Of a stretch of 64,000 bases of DNA, positions 1-12,238 are shown piece after piece. Every line of letters starts with the position of its first letter. Within the stretch, counting starts at the first letter, position 1. The notes under the pieces are model-generated. The model was not told the DNA's origin, ran no database searches, and saw only the letters and a list, made by a program, of their open reading frames with translations. This DNA comes from Archilochus colubris (Eukaryota > Chordata > Aves > Apodiformes > Trochilidae): assembly GCA_023079485.1 (NCBI GenBank), contig CM041084.1, forward strand, positions 128,151,292 through 128,215,291, given 5' to 3'. The translations under genes and the position numbers were made by a program.

Positions 1-231
1 TTGGCTCCCAACATGCCAGCCAGCTTCTGAAGAGAACAGGCAGAACCTTAACCCCTCCCTCCTTCCGTCCCACTCCATTCCTAGAGCCCTACCCATGTTA
101 TGCACTGGGAGGGTCCTATGGAAAATACACAATGGGATCAGATAATTGGAGACTATACAGAAAAGTGTAAGCAAAAGGAAACTACATTAGGGCAGCACTA
201 GCATTTTATTCAATTGAATGCTGATCTTGGC

Positions 232-263
232 ACCCCCCCCTCCCCCTCTTTTTTTTTTTTTTT
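232..263. repeat. C/T homopolymer tract
   Basis: A run of C is followed by a long run of T, a simple polypyrimidine tract. An A run follows at 291-302. Length is likely to vary between individuals or assemblies. Confidence 0.85.
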
Positions 264-1904
264 AATGCATGGGTTATATCATCTTAATTTAAAAAAAAAA
301 AACCAAACCTCTGAATACTTGCTTCTAGCCCCCATCATCATCAGTGAAGAATAATTGACAGGATCTCTAGAGTGTTAAAATCACTTGAACTGGCAATAAC
401 TGGCTGTAGCAATAGGGTATCAGCCTGCTCGATAATCAGATGGTCTTTGTTAATGCAAGGCTAAAGATACTTTCTCTGCTAATGGATGAAATGGGCTTTT
501 GCTGACAACATTTGCCTTGGTATTTCAAGACTTTAGGTGACTGTAATGGGTTTGTGCCTTTAAATGCATCTGTTCTCCTGTGTCAATTCACGTTGTTTTG
601 CCTGAGGGTCATTTCAGCCACTACCCTCTGTCTTACTTAGGATTACAGGATAGGGTAAAGTTTAAATCTGCAGAGAGGTTTCAGTCATCTCAGCATTTGT
701 TACACAAACCACATATTTTGGAGGATGAGGGTAACAGTTACCAGCCCCATTTCACGGAGGAAATGTAATCCTCCAATGCTACATGAACTCTAGGCTATTT
801 TATATGAAGCATATAGTAGTAATCTTGGGAGAAAAGTTTGCGAAATGTGGTCAGCAATACCTGATACTGCCACTGACGACCAGCAGAGGGCAAAATAAAG
901 TAATGAGGGCTGCTGTTTTCTGATGGAGATGTGTTTTAATAGAATAAAAGCACATCATAGAAGTGCTCTGTCAGTCCCACAGTGATCCTTTTGAAAGCCT
1001 GCAAATACATTTACGTATTCCCCCCTTATGCTTAAGCACTCCCTCCCCAATTCCTTTTTAAAAAGAAGGTCTCTTTTTAGCTGTTTGCATTTATCTCAAT
1101 TATGCTTGATCATTATGGACTCGATTTACCAAGGAAGATAGCATGCAACCCATTCTGGGTTAAGAAGGTCAAGCAAGGTTACTTTCTTTTTTCATCTCAC
1201 TATTAATAATAGTAAGGTAAAGTATCAGATTAGGGAAGAGTGTTTTCCTTTTCTCACATACATGCACACACACGCTAGTGTATGTCAGAGTTTTAAAATA
1301 ATTTGCCCTCTGAAAACTTTTGCCTCCTTCAGCCTGATTTTCTCTGTTGTCTGCAAAGATCTGTGGAAAACTGACAGAAACTCATGCATACTCATCAGAA
1401 TTTATAAAGGAATTGGCTGGCTGTTTTTTTTTAACCTGTAAAACAAAGGCAGGATGAGGGGTTTTTTATTTATGAATAAGCATTAAAGGAAGATTTGCTT
1501 CAGTTCTGTTGTTACTTGAGTTGTACATGGGCTTAAAGTGTAGATTTGATTCAGCCATGGTTTAGACTCTGTTTATACATAGATGCTGAGGGCCTAAGGG
1601 ATCGAGATCCTTTCAGAGCACATTAAATGTAAATGGAGCATAACTGGACTTCTGGGACTGATGGGAACACTGGACCAAAAGGAGGCACTCACAGAAATGC
1701 ATTTATGGTCTTCCATAATTTCTGTCTCTTGGGAAGAGTTATTTGGCAGGGGAAACCAGTGTTAAACCATATTTATTAAGTCAGATGCAGCTTGGAACTT
1801 TGTTGGAACAAAGAACGCTAATTTTTATTATGTGTAAACTGTAAGGTTGTCAAAATATATATGAATTTTAGCAAGCCTCTCCCAGTATAACATTTCAGTG
1901 TAAC

Positions 1905-2028
1905 TCATAGAATCATAGAGTCATTGAATGCTTTGAGTTGGAAGGGACCTTCAAGATCATCAAGTTCCAACCCCCTGCATGGGCAGGGACACCTCCCACT
2001 AGACCAGGTTGCTCAAAGTTCCATCCAA
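1905..2028 (-). mobile_element. CR1 LINE 3' fragment, antisense
   Basis: The + strand begins with the reversed CR1 tail (CATAGAATCATAGAG), then GTTGGAAGGGACC and the CCCCCTGCATGGGCAGGGAC block. This is the complement of the 3' end of an avian CR1 LINE. Only about 125 bp remain, a 5'-truncated insertion lying antisense in an NDUFAF6 intron. Confidence 0.9.
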
Positions 2029-2246
2029 ATTAACTTTTGTGTACAGTGAAGATTGATGCTGACTTGCACATAATGAAAAATTAGTTGCAAGAAGCTAAAA
2101 TAAAAAGTAATGAATCTTGTAAGAGTCTGTTGGCTTTCACCATTATATGTAATATAATATGTTTAATCTGAAATAGTAAATTCTTCTGATTGAATATGTT
2201 TGCATTTTTTAATTTTTGGGTTTTTTCTCCCACCATTCTCTTTCAG

Positions 2247-2303
2247 GCTAGATCTTTCAGTAAGAAAGTTCCTGTGAAGGCATACCCTGCTTTTTTCTGT
2301 ACG
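2247..2303 (+). CDS. NDUFAF6: NDUFAF6, penultimate coding exon (partial gene)
   Basis: NDUFAF6 is a mitochondrial factor for assembly of respiratory complex I (NADH:ubiquinone oxidoreductase), with a phytoene/squalene-synthase-like fold. This exon is 57 nt, 19 codons, phase 0 at both ends. It reads ARSFSKKVPVKAYPAFFCT and resembles the stretch of vertebrate NDUFAF6 about 60 residues from its end. An acceptor TTTCAG precedes it and the donor ACG|GTAGGT follows. It splices in frame to the exon at 3262. The identification rests on remembered family sequence and on the joined peptide, not on a search. Most of the roughly 330-residue protein lies outside the window to the left. Confidence 0.85.
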
Positions 2304-2643
2304 GTAGGTGTTATATACGTTTTAAGTAATGGACTAACTTCTGTGTGAAGAGTAGACTTTCAAATTAATCATCATTAACTAATGCTTCATATGTCTTGTG
2401 CAAATGTGTGCCTGGTTGTGGAACCTCATAGTTTTGATCAACACTTCTTATCCTTTCTTCATTAACTACATAATGTAGCTCGAGATTTCTGTATATCTAT
2501 TGACCATCATTCTGATACAAGAACCTAATATCTTGTTTATTTTTGTAATTTGCTGTTTGATCTAGTAAAAGATAAAACTTCTCTTCACAAAGCCTGTCTT
2601 TTCCTTACCTTTTGAATGTGATGGTTATGTTACCACTTAGTAA

Positions 2644-3088
2644 TCATAGAATCATAGAATCCTAGGGGTTAGAAGGGACCTCGAAAGATCATCTAGTCCA
2701 ACCCCCCCTGCCAGAGCAGGGCCACCTAGAGTACATCGTGCAGGAACGTGTCCAGGCGGGTTTTGAATGTCTCCAGTGAAGGAGACTCCACGACCCCCCT
2801 GGGCAGCCTGTTCCAGGGCTCTGTCACCCTTACAGTAAAAAAATTTTTTCGAATATTCAACTTGAACCTCCTATGCTCCAATTTACACCCATTACCCCTT
2901 GTCCTATCACTGGTAATCACTGAGAAAAGCCTAACTCCATCTCCCTGACACTCACTCCTTACATATTTGAAAACGTTGATGAGGTCACCCCTCAGTCTCC
3001 TTTTCTCCAAACTAAAGAGACCCAGCTCCCTCAGCCTTTCCTCATAAGGGAGATGTTCCACTCCCTTAATCATCTTAGTAGCTCTAAA
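2644..3088 (-). mobile_element. CR1 LINE fragment, antisense, ~445 bp
   Basis: It starts on the + strand with the reversed CR1 tail (ATCATAGAATCATAGAATCC). Read on the - strand it encodes the C-terminal end of CR1 ORF2, with the typical phrases [21 protein letters not shown] and [18 protein letters not shown]. The reading frame is open over about 120 codons, but the element is truncated at its 5' side, so no active reverse transcriptase remains. It lies in the last NDUFAF6 intron, about 170 bp before the terminal exon. Confidence 0.95.
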
Positions 3089-3131
3089 TATTAACATTAA
3101 TATTAACATTAATATTAATTAAATATTAAAT
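3088..3131. repeat. A/T-rich simple repeat (ATTAAT/ATTAAC)n
   Basis: Repeated ATTAACATTAAT-type units directly abut the 5'-truncated side of the CR1 copy. Confidence 0.8.
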
Positions 3132-3261
3132 TAGCCTGTAATATTAACAGGCTGTCAAGCCTTTTTGCAGTTACTCATTTGATGTCATGTATTGTTTTTC
3201 AAACTTAATGGTCAATTATTTGTGTGCATCATGTAGACTAAACTTTTTTCTTCCTTTCTAG

Positions 3262-3390
3262 GTTGCTTTAGATGATTATTTATGTAAAGTACAAAAAGCG
3301 GACTTCAATATATTTCACCCAAGCTTACAAAGGAAGAGTACATTATTACCATTGCATTTATATATCAAATCTTGGAAAAAAACATATTAA
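3262..3390 (+). CDS. NDUFAF6: NDUFAF6, terminal coding exon
   Basis: Forty-two codons plus the stop TAA (3388-3390) encode [20 protein letters not shown], then [22 protein letters not shown]. The DFxIFHPSLQ-K-TLLPL-LYI-SW-KTY pattern is the characteristic C-terminus of vertebrate NDUFAF6, the complex I assembly factor. The acceptor CTTTCTAG precedes it and phase 0 matches the donor at 2303. Short chance frames in other registers overlap it and should be ignored. I infer a functional gene because the exon is intact, but the rest of the gene is not visible here. Confidence 0.92.
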   Translation, partial: VALDDYLCKVQKADFNIFHPSLQRKSTLLPLHLYIKSWKKTY

Positions 3391-3900
3391 AGTTTTTAAA
3401 GTATGGTTTCAGAGTGATGAAGATTTTTTTTGGTATCTTGACAGAGGTGTTAAGTGTCTAACTTCACACTTCCATAAAGTGCAGTTCTTTGGAAACAGCA
3501 GATGCATATGAACTGTAGCTGTCAGCTTGCTGGCAGTATTTAAGTTTTTTCTTGGAATATTAGGCTGATATCTGTGCTCCACATGTCTGCCAAGTTGTAT
3601 GACCTTCTCTGAAATCACTTTTCTTGTCTTTCCTGTAATGACAGCAATATGCTAGAATACTGCTTGGACAAATTCTTTTCTAATGGATACTTCTGACAGT
3701 TCTGACAATTCATTGAAAAGAGATTTAAAAAAAAAAATTGCTTTGTTTGTACCCAAAAGCATTTACCTTAAATGCCTTATAAATCAGCAAGGAGCAGACT
3801 TCTTGCAAGTACTTGATGCAAGTACAATGATGCTTCAGAGCTAGAACACACATATTTGAATGCAAGAAAACTGTCAATAAAGGCTTTACCTGTTTTACTT
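3391..3900 (+). other. NDUFAF6: NDUFAF6 3' UTR
   Basis: Non-coding A/T-rich sequence lies between the stop codon and the first good polyadenylation signal, giving a compact 3' UTR of about 500 nt. The end point is inferred from the AATAAA at 3876. Confidence 0.65.
3876..3881 (+). terminator. NDUFAF6: polyadenylation signal AATAAA (NDUFAF6)
   Basis: A canonical AATAAA lies 486 nt after the stop codon, followed within about 30 nt by T-rich sequence (TTTTACTTTTTAGTGTTT), as expected downstream of a cleavage site. Confidence 0.7.
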
Positions 3901-6900
3901 TTTAGTGTTTATGTAGAATTTTAGACTGGTGGTGTAGAGCTGTAGGACAGAAATTATTTTACCTCGTGTTGAGGCTGAGTATTGAAGTGACTATAGGTAG
4001 TGGGAGGATAGCTTTACCCACATGGGATGAGAATACTTACACAGTTTTCATCCAGCTCAGCTCAAGGCTTTTTCACTCTGCTTTTAGCTTGGCTGCATCT
4101 CCTCCTGGCCTCTCATCTCTGTTGTTGCCCAGAGCTGTTGTTGCAATTTGAGTTTGTTCATATTCACCATGTGTCAGGACACTCTGGTGTGGCTTTCGTG
4201 AATTCCTTTTCTTGGTACTATGAAGAAAATATTCCTCAGTGTTCCAGGTCATTTTATTTCTCCTTCTGTAGAGATACTACTCTGTTTTTTTGGTGAGAAA
4301 TTACTGGGAGTTCTGTACTCACCATCTCCTAGGGTCAAGGTAAATATTTCTGTTTGATTTGTTTAGTAAAGTAACTTCCTTACATCCAACTTGATTTCAG
4401 TTGCACAAATCCAGCAGTTTATTCTGCAGTCATCCTTGTTCTATTAAATAGCTGGTTTTCAAAGAGCTTTTTTTTTTTTCCAATCAGGCTTAAGCTCTCC
4501 AGATGTTTGGTTGTATAACAGCATCCAGTATTTAAGTGTACAGTGCTACATAATGAATTTCTGAGAACAAGATACATGGCTTTTTTAATCACAGAAACTG
4601 TCAGCATGATAGCTTTTTTAGGAACCCAACATGAAATCCTTCATTTAGTGAAATTTAAATCCTTCATTTTAGTTTACATATCTGAAGTCAGTTTCTGATA
4701 CAGACTTTGGTTAATTCTGCAATTTCCTATTCAAAGACAGTTGTCTTTGAATTTGTTCAGCTCAGAATCTTGGTTTCTTTAATAGCAGATGTGTAATAGT
4801 CAAGGTTGATACAAACATAGAAAAATCTGTGTATGCTGGATCAGGAGTGTATTGGTTATATCTAAAGTAAAATCTTAACAGGCTCTGTCTCAGCTGCTCT
4901 GTCTTACCATTGGTGTTCCTGCATTGGTGTTCTTGCATATCTGGCAAAAAGAAAATATTTCCTTCCTATGCAAGCACCACAGCTCTTGCTGCCAAGTGAA
5001 GGCAAAGGCTGAGGCTCTATTGCTGCTACCAGGGCAGCTGCACATTCGTTCTGTTTATTTTGTGTTCTGGAGAAAGCAGTACAAATGTCTCTTTCTGCAG
5101 CTGGTCAATCATTTTGTTCTAAGCGTGCTGAGTCAGGACAGTAGAGGCAGCCCTGTTTGTCTCTCCTGTAAATCACTCTCCTCTAAAGTTAACTTTTGGC
5201 AAGAGCACAGATCAAGAAAGAAAAAGAGAAGGGGAATCGTGCAGTATCACCATTACATTGAGTTGCTGCAGTGATATCTTGCTTCCAGGTCACAAGGCCA
5301 GCACTTTGTTTCGGTGTTAAAGTGGAACAAATCTTGACAATCTGCTTACAAAAGTATCAATGGAAGGGCTGACTTGTTCTAGTGTAAAAAAGGAGCCATG
5401 TGATGCAGTGAATGGTTAGCATGGTGAGAGGGACTTATCAGTGAATTAGTAAACAGGATATGGAATAAATGAATTCAAGTTACAACTTCAGACACAGTTT
5501 TGAGTGACCTCAGAAAGTAAAGCAAATGACAGGAGGCTGCTTGAATAAGCAGTGTATATCTCCTTTGTATCCTTCAGGGAACAGCTTTCCCTCTTGGAAG
5601 GTCATGCCTGATTCTGCCCTTTGGAATAATGTTGTGAATAGAGGCATTAAATACCTGTCAAACAAGGTAGTCTTAATTTGTCTGCTTTCACTAGTTTTAT
5701 CTCCTTTTATTACTTGATAGCAATTGGTGGCATATAAGAAATTCCATTAATCAGTTCTGATAATTTACATTTCCCACAAAATCTTGTTCTATTTCTGAAT
5801 TCTGTTTTTGGTTTGGTTTTTTGGTTGTTTTTTTGTTGTTGTATGTGGCAAAATATTTTCTCGAACTAACCTACTGGTTGTTCTTGTTAGAAAAGCACCT
5901 GGCAAATCTGTTCCTAGCTGCCAATTAGATGTTTGAGAATAATTTCCAGGGCTAGCTACCCTGCTCCATGTAAAGGAGCAATATCAGGTATTCACTAGTG
6001 GGTATCCTCCTTGGTGACTTTACATGCTTCATGTTTCATTGGTCTGTATGGTCTTCCTTGCTTTTGGTTAAGCACAGAATTTTATCTCCATCTTACACAG
6101 TTCACTGGAGTCTGTTCCAGAGTCTCTTTCCACATAGAGTTGCAGGTTTAAGCTAGCAAAACATAGGAATTGTATTAGTCCTGCAAGAGATCATATTTTG
6201 TCCAAAGTAGGTAACGGCTGTGGGATAAAAAGTCTTGAATTAATTGAAGCACAGTAGACATCACTTGGCTTGTGATCTTGCCTTCCCATTGGTTTCCCAC
6301 TGAGCCATGTAATAGTCTTAGTAAAAGCAAACCAAAATTTAATTTTCAAGGAAAAATGCAAACATCTTAACCATTGTTTATGAGAAATGTATCCTTCAAA
6401 TTGTCCCTTTTTTCCTCACAGCTTAGCATCTGAATATTTGCATCTTATCTTGGTTCTCTCTAGTGTTAAAACTTTCAACACTACCATAAAAAGTCTTCCA
6501 GACATAAGCATAGGAGCTGCTGTATTGCACAAGGGGAGGGACTTGCACTTTTGTGTTTGTGTTTTTTCAAAGGAAAATACAAGAGGAGCCATTCAGATGC
6601 TTATGAGCAGTCTGCCAAAATACTGAGGATTTCTTACTCTGTGATGCCAGGTAAAGAACTACAGAAGTTTAGTTTTAATAGGTATTAGAAAAGGATACAG
6701 TGTTAGGCTGAATGTTCTCAGAATGTGTTTTCCATTGTGTTTGCTGGTAGCAATTGTCTGTTCTGAAAACGTCTTTCTATCTCAAAACATCTCCAAATTT
6801 TTTCACCTTCGATGAATTTGCTCTAAGTTTACACTTTTTTTTCAAACTGTGGCCGACCTTCAGCCACTTCAAATTCATTGAAGTTGATCCAGTAAAAAAT

Positions 6901-7866
6901 GTGATAAGTAATATCCACAGATACATAAATCAGGGCAATACAAATACACAGCAGCAAATGGTTTTAACCATTCTGCTCTAGTGGGGGCAAGTTATATATT
7001 TGGGGTTAATCTATGGATATTTTAGCTTCTGTGTTCTAGGACAGGCCCTCTGCATCTGCATGAAGTCAGAAAGGCAGGATGGATGTGTATTTCTGTTTTG
7101 CGGATAAAGAAGCTGAGAGCCTTTAAAGGAGGATGCTGGTTTTCTTTCTTCACACTAGAGCAGGGACTTCTGAAAGCTTGTGCATTAGTGAGTGGTTGAA
7201 GGTTTTTTTACCAATTCAGCAATAAAAGACAACTTGTAAGTGGTAGCTGCTCCTGTACAGCCTGCTGTAGGGTCTAGGAGCTGCTACCCAAGTACTGCTG
7301 TCTGGAGCTGAGGATTATTTTGCTCTGTTCATCTGAGGCTGAGCACACTCCCTTCTTACTCAGGCTGTTCAAAGTTTCTGTTTTACTAAGCTGAAGACTC
7401 GAAAGGAATAATAAGAAAATACATCTGTAAAACAGCTGTAGTGTCAATTGCTATCCAGAAGGTTGGAATTTGCCTAAAAACAGAAATAAGAGGTTTTGTT
7501 GTACATGCTGCACAAAATCCACAGCATATTTCAAGCAGATAGGCAGTGTGTGACAAGGCGGGGCATTTTTTGTTAGTCTAGCTCTACTTGATTTATTCTT
7601 TTATTAAATTAACTCAGCTGTAGGTCATCAACCTAAAAATATTTTTTCTTTAAGCACCTGATGAATCAGGATATCCACTTAACTTTCACATTCACTGACA
7701 AGTTGCTTTAAAGGGCTGAAAGATCTTTTTCTGACTAGCCCCAAATGAGTGTCCTCTGTTTGCTTTTTGCTATGGGCAGGCTATTCGTAGGAACAATTTG
7801 GGTCAATTGGGCATAAAGATCTGTTACGTAAACATCTTGATGGTTTCACTCAGATATTCAGTACAG

Positions 7867-7950
7867 CATCATGAAAATAGGGCTGAGAGGGACCCTGGGA
7901 AGTAATTAAGGTACCAGTCCATCTATTAGCAGAATCAGCTGTAGCTGTAG
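7867..7950 (-). mobile_element. possible old CR1 3' fragment
   Basis: The string GGGCTGAGAGGGACCCTGGG, followed by a TCCATCTATTAGCAGAATCAG-like block, resembles a heavily diverged antisense CR1 3' end (compare GGGTTGGAAGGGACC and AGTCCA). Divergence is high, so a chance match is possible. Confidence 0.4.
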
Positions 7951-9306
7951 CATCCAGTTACCCATTTTGTGGACAAAAATTGGATTATGTTATGCATTAA
8001 ATAACAGGATTTTTTTTTTTTTTTTCTGTTAGAGATGTAGAATTCACACTCTACACTCTACAAAAATGGCAGAATGGACTCAAAATAATTTTTGCTTTCA
8101 GTTTTTCAGGACTTACAAGTATTCTCCAGGATTATTTTAAAGCAACATAAAGGACGTTTTAAATCATACTGGGTTGCCAATGGAGCAAAGAGGGCAATAC
8201 ATCCAGAGGTGACTCTCAGTCATATAGTGACCGTCATCTTATTTGCTGCTCCATCCTTAATCTGTGTCAATGAGAGAGGAGCTGTGACGGGAAGGAGAAA
8301 TTCCATATGCTGATCCATCTCACATAGTTTTCTACATCAGAATTGCACTGCTCTGGAGAATCGAAGCCAATGTGTTGGGGCTATGATGGAGAGATTGTTT
8401 AGACTTTTCTCACCGTATAATTAAACAAAAAAAAACCAACCCTAAATTGATCAAACAGTTAAAAACTGAGAGTACATGTCTAGCTTTGCCAGAGTGCATC
8501 TAGATGCTTTTCCTTCTCATAGTAATGCATATAATTAGTTAAGGCTGAAGTGTGAAAGCTTAGTATTTGTCATTTCACACCTTCTTTTAGTTACCCCAAG
8601 CACAGCAAAACATTTTGGTTTAGGATATCCGTGCCTATTTAGATTTTCATGCTTAAATAAGCATAAAATTAAATGAAGGGGAAAGAAAAATAGCTCAGAC
8701 ATAACTCTTGGGCTTCTTCAGTGTAATAAAGACCACGTTTCTTCAACAAAGTTTTTGTATATGGCATTCTGGTTTAGAAGTCTAGTCTCTGTTCTATCCA
8801 AAAAGCCCAGGCAAAGGTTGGATGTTGTTTTAAGTCTGTACAAATCCAGGTATTCCCAGATTCAGTCAAAATCCCACAGATATTTTCACTCTAACTAAAA
8901 AAACCAGAACAAGACGACAAAACCACCCAACAAGACCCTCCTACCCCAACCAAACTATTATTTTACAGATTACAGCTGTGGCTGTAGTCCTTCATAGGAC
9001 ACCAACCCAGCTTCCCTCTAGTTTGTAGCCCTTTCAAGGGTTTGTTGTGCAGAAGAGTGCCTCTTCCACTGGGAGATAATTAACCTGAAGCCATCAGAGA
9101 TGCAAATAGGTGTCTCTGTGTGACTCAGATGTGACTCTCTGTGTGACATAGGAGTTATTTGACAATGCAGCATAGGATTCACTATGCATTTGGAAAGAGA
9201 TGAGAGGGACTGTGATGATAGAGGCCTAGCAATTGTATTTTTCACCTCCAAGAGGAGAGCAACAAGCCCTAGTATCCACTTTTGAGAATGCAAACTAGGC
9301 ATTTAT

Positions 9307-9890
9307 CATAGAATCATACAATAGCTGGGGTTGGAAGGGACCTTAAAAATATCTGTTTCTGTTCCCCCTGCATGGGCAGGGACACCTCCCACCAGACCAA
9401 GTTGCTCAAGGTCCCATCCAACCTGGCCTTGAACACTTCCAGGGAGGAGGCAGCCACAGCTTCCTTGGGCAATCTGTTCAGTGTCTCAACACCCTCAAAG
9501 GAAAATTTCTTCCTAATGTCTAACTTAAATCTCCCCTCTTCCAGTTTTAAACCATTGCCCCCTTTTCTCTCACTACACACCCATGTAAAAATCCCAACCC
9601 CAGCTTTCTTGTAGACCCTCTCCAGATATTGAAAGGTTACTTTATAAGGTCACCTTGGAGCCTCCTTTTCTCCAGGCTGAACAACCCCAACCTCTTTAGC
9701 CTGTCTGCACAGGGGAGGTGCTCCAGCCCTCTGAGCACTTTAATGGCTCTCCTCTAGATGTGATCCAGGAACTTTATGTCCTCCTTATTTTGGGGACTCC
9801 AGACCTGGACACAGTACTCCAGGGGGGGTCTCACAAGAGCAGAGTAGAGGGAATCACCTCCCTCAACTGGCTGGCTGTGCTTCTTTTCAT
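9307..9890 (-). mobile_element. CR1 LINE fragment, antisense, ~585 bp
   Basis: On the + strand it begins CATAGAATCATACAATAGC, then GGGGTTGGAAGGGACC, CATGGGCAGGGACACCTCCC and later CTCCAGGCTGAACAACCCCA. Read on the - strand this is the CR1 ORF2 C-terminus followed by the 3' UTR. Frames are broken by indels. The fragment ends near a CTCCCTCAACTGGCTGGC block, so it is 5'-truncated. Confidence 0.95.
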
Positions 9891-12194
9891 GCTTTTATGT
9901 GCCTTTAAGGTGTGGGTCTGGGCCTTAGTCTCTTGGAAAGATTCACTGAAAACCTTCTGTGGAGGACCAGAGGTCTGAAACTCCTTCCCTGCCAGTCCAC
10001 AGTCAAACACTCTTATTGATGCTTACGAATTCCCAGAGATTAAAGTACAGCATAACCTTGTTGGCTTCTAATGTCTGGAGATGTAAAACTGAAAGATTTG
10101 TCCTTCCACACTTTCTTAATTGAGCTTTTGCTCATTATTGCCCAAGTAAAACACAGGAGTTCATCTTAAACTGTTGCTCTGATCAGGACAGTTTAAAGAT
10201 GGAATTCCAAATTTTGTCTAAACGAACCTATGGGACTGAACTCCTTCAGTGTTTTCAGAACCCTCCATGAAAATGGATTCATATGATTTGTATACTTACC
10301 AAATCCTGGAGTCAGAACTTTTGTTGAGGTAATATGCTTTCAAGTGAAAAAAAAACTATGCCTTTTGGGCACTTGGAAAGCCCCAAAGTACAAAACTTTT
10401 GAAGTTTTTGCTGTAAAAAAATAAATTGTGTTTTATCAGATTGATTTCTGGTAAGGAGTACACAGTAATCTTTTGCTTTCAACACTGAAGTTTTTAGAAT
10501 TCAGCATTATGGATTATTTAATGAAAGCAAAAATTAGAATTACATTAATATTTGCAGGGACAGGAAGAGACACATCCATCCCTAGGAAACAGAAAGTTAT
10601 TTCTGGTTCAGCTTCTGAGCCCTTTTTTCTCAGGCTTTTAGCTCGAGTTTGCCTGTGGAAACTAAGGAAAAAACACTATTTGGTAGAGAACTGAGTTTCT
10701 ATAATGAAAATGGTATGAAAGCCAAATAAATAAAGGGTTGTTCTATGGTAATATGAATTTCTACTACAGACATATAGGGAAAGGTCATGCTTGTGGCTAC
10801 TTCATTGCCAGACTCTACTACTTTTAGGCTTACAATGAGTGTTAGCCTCTTGGTTATGATGAATTCTCATAATATGAAAAGTCAAGAGGACAAATAAAGG
10901 ATGTTGTTAACTTTCCCTTGGCCCATCAGAAATTGCCCTCAAGTATTTCCAAAGAGATTTAGAATATACAGACGGTGAGCAGAAATCCTTACTGTGTCAA
11001 AACCAGTGACCTGTCAGTGTCATAGAAGTGATCCATCAGAAAATGAGCTTTGTTTCAGCCTTTTCTGGCTCTGTCAAGATACAGTTTTAAATGGTTCTTG
11101 CTGAGTCTGACCTGGATGGCTTGTACAGCAGAGGGTAAAAGAAGAGAAAGAAAAAGCACTGCATTGTAATCATTGATCCTACTTCAAAAATAACTCATCA
11201 ATTTGCAATTTAGCTTTTAAGGTAAGTTAAAATGTTAAACTCTGGCAATAGTTGTACATGGATAGAGCTCAACCAAAAGTCAAGACAGAAACTACAAATA
11301 ACCATCCGAATTCAAGTTAACATCTTAAGGTTAAATTTACAGAACCCCCTTAAGTATTAATTACTTTAATCCAGAGAGGCTGGGAATCAGTCTGCAGTCT
11401 TGAATCTGAGTCCTCAGGATTAGTTTGTATTGTATATGTATAGAAACTCTAGATATATCAGTGCAATATCTTCATTATGCAGCAGTATATGTAATTTTAA
11501 AGCATCTCTCAAAACCTATGTCACTATTTTTGAAGAATATGTAACAGCCAGAAATTCATGTTACTAATATAAGCTTTACAAAATAGTTTTTTATATTATA
11601 AAATTCTATAGATGGTCTGGGCTTACTGAATGTGTTGATTATAATAAGTGAGAAAGATCAATGTTGTGCTTTTTCCATGAAAAAAACCCCACAAACCAAA
11701 ACCAAAACACCATACATTTACCTGTTTTTATTTTAATCAGGAAATGCTTAAAGCCAATTACTGAATTATATTTTGTCTGCTTCTTTTCACTAATGCTTCA
11801 GAGGAAATAAGAACCACAATGTATCAATTTTACAAAGAGCAATGCTATAAAATGGTCAGAATCTTTGTTTGTCACTTGGCTATTTCTTCTGTTGCTGTGG
11901 TCTCTTTGCTACTAAGAGTTTTTGTTTTCCTGTGCCAAGAGTGAAATTCTAACTCCAGGTTGACCCAACTGAAGGTAGAACATTCGTTGACCTGAGTTCT
12001 GTTCAGAGAACCAAGTTCAGAACTTATTAACAGCGGGTTTCTGGGGTTCATCTCTGGCTCTAGTCAGCTGCTGAGTTGGCTGTGGTGGGTTTTCCAAGAA
12101 TGAACTGCTCAAAGGTTAGCAAGCAGGTGCAATCAATGTCCAAACACAAACAAAACCCTTAGGTGTGCTGGATCTGACAGAGTAGGAATTGACA

Positions 12195-12238
12195 GACTTG
12201 ATATTGAAGGTCCTTTCCAACCATGACGATCCTATGAC
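12195..12238 (+). mobile_element. CR1 3' tail remnant
   Basis: GACTTGATATTGAAGGTCC and then TTTCCAACCATGACGATCCTATGA match the terminal 40-50 bp of a sense-oriented CR1. A T run and C run follow. Confidence 0.65.

Larger units (their letters stand above)
1..2246 (+). other. NDUFAF6: NDUFAF6 intron (3' part)
   Basis: This is non-coding sequence upstream of the NDUFAF6 exon at 2247. It ends in a good acceptor: a pyrimidine-rich tract followed by TTTCAG at 2241-2246. The preceding NDUFAF6 exon was looked for on the + strand and not seen, so it probably lies left of the window. The stretch is A/T-rich, with a C/T tract near 232 and one antisense CR1 fragment near 1905. Nothing else recognisable was found. 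Confidence 0.75.
2304..3261 (+). other. NDUFAF6: NDUFAF6 last intron
   Basis: This intron runs from the donor GTAGGT at 2304 to the acceptor TTTCTAG ending at 3261. It carries an antisense CR1 insertion over almost half its length and an A/T-rich simple repeat just after it. No additional exon is apparent. Confidence 0.8.

Noticed and set aside
2726..3109. 127-codon minus-strand frame as a possible gene
   Set aside because: It is the C-terminal part of CR1 ORF2 in a 5'-truncated LINE, not a host gene.
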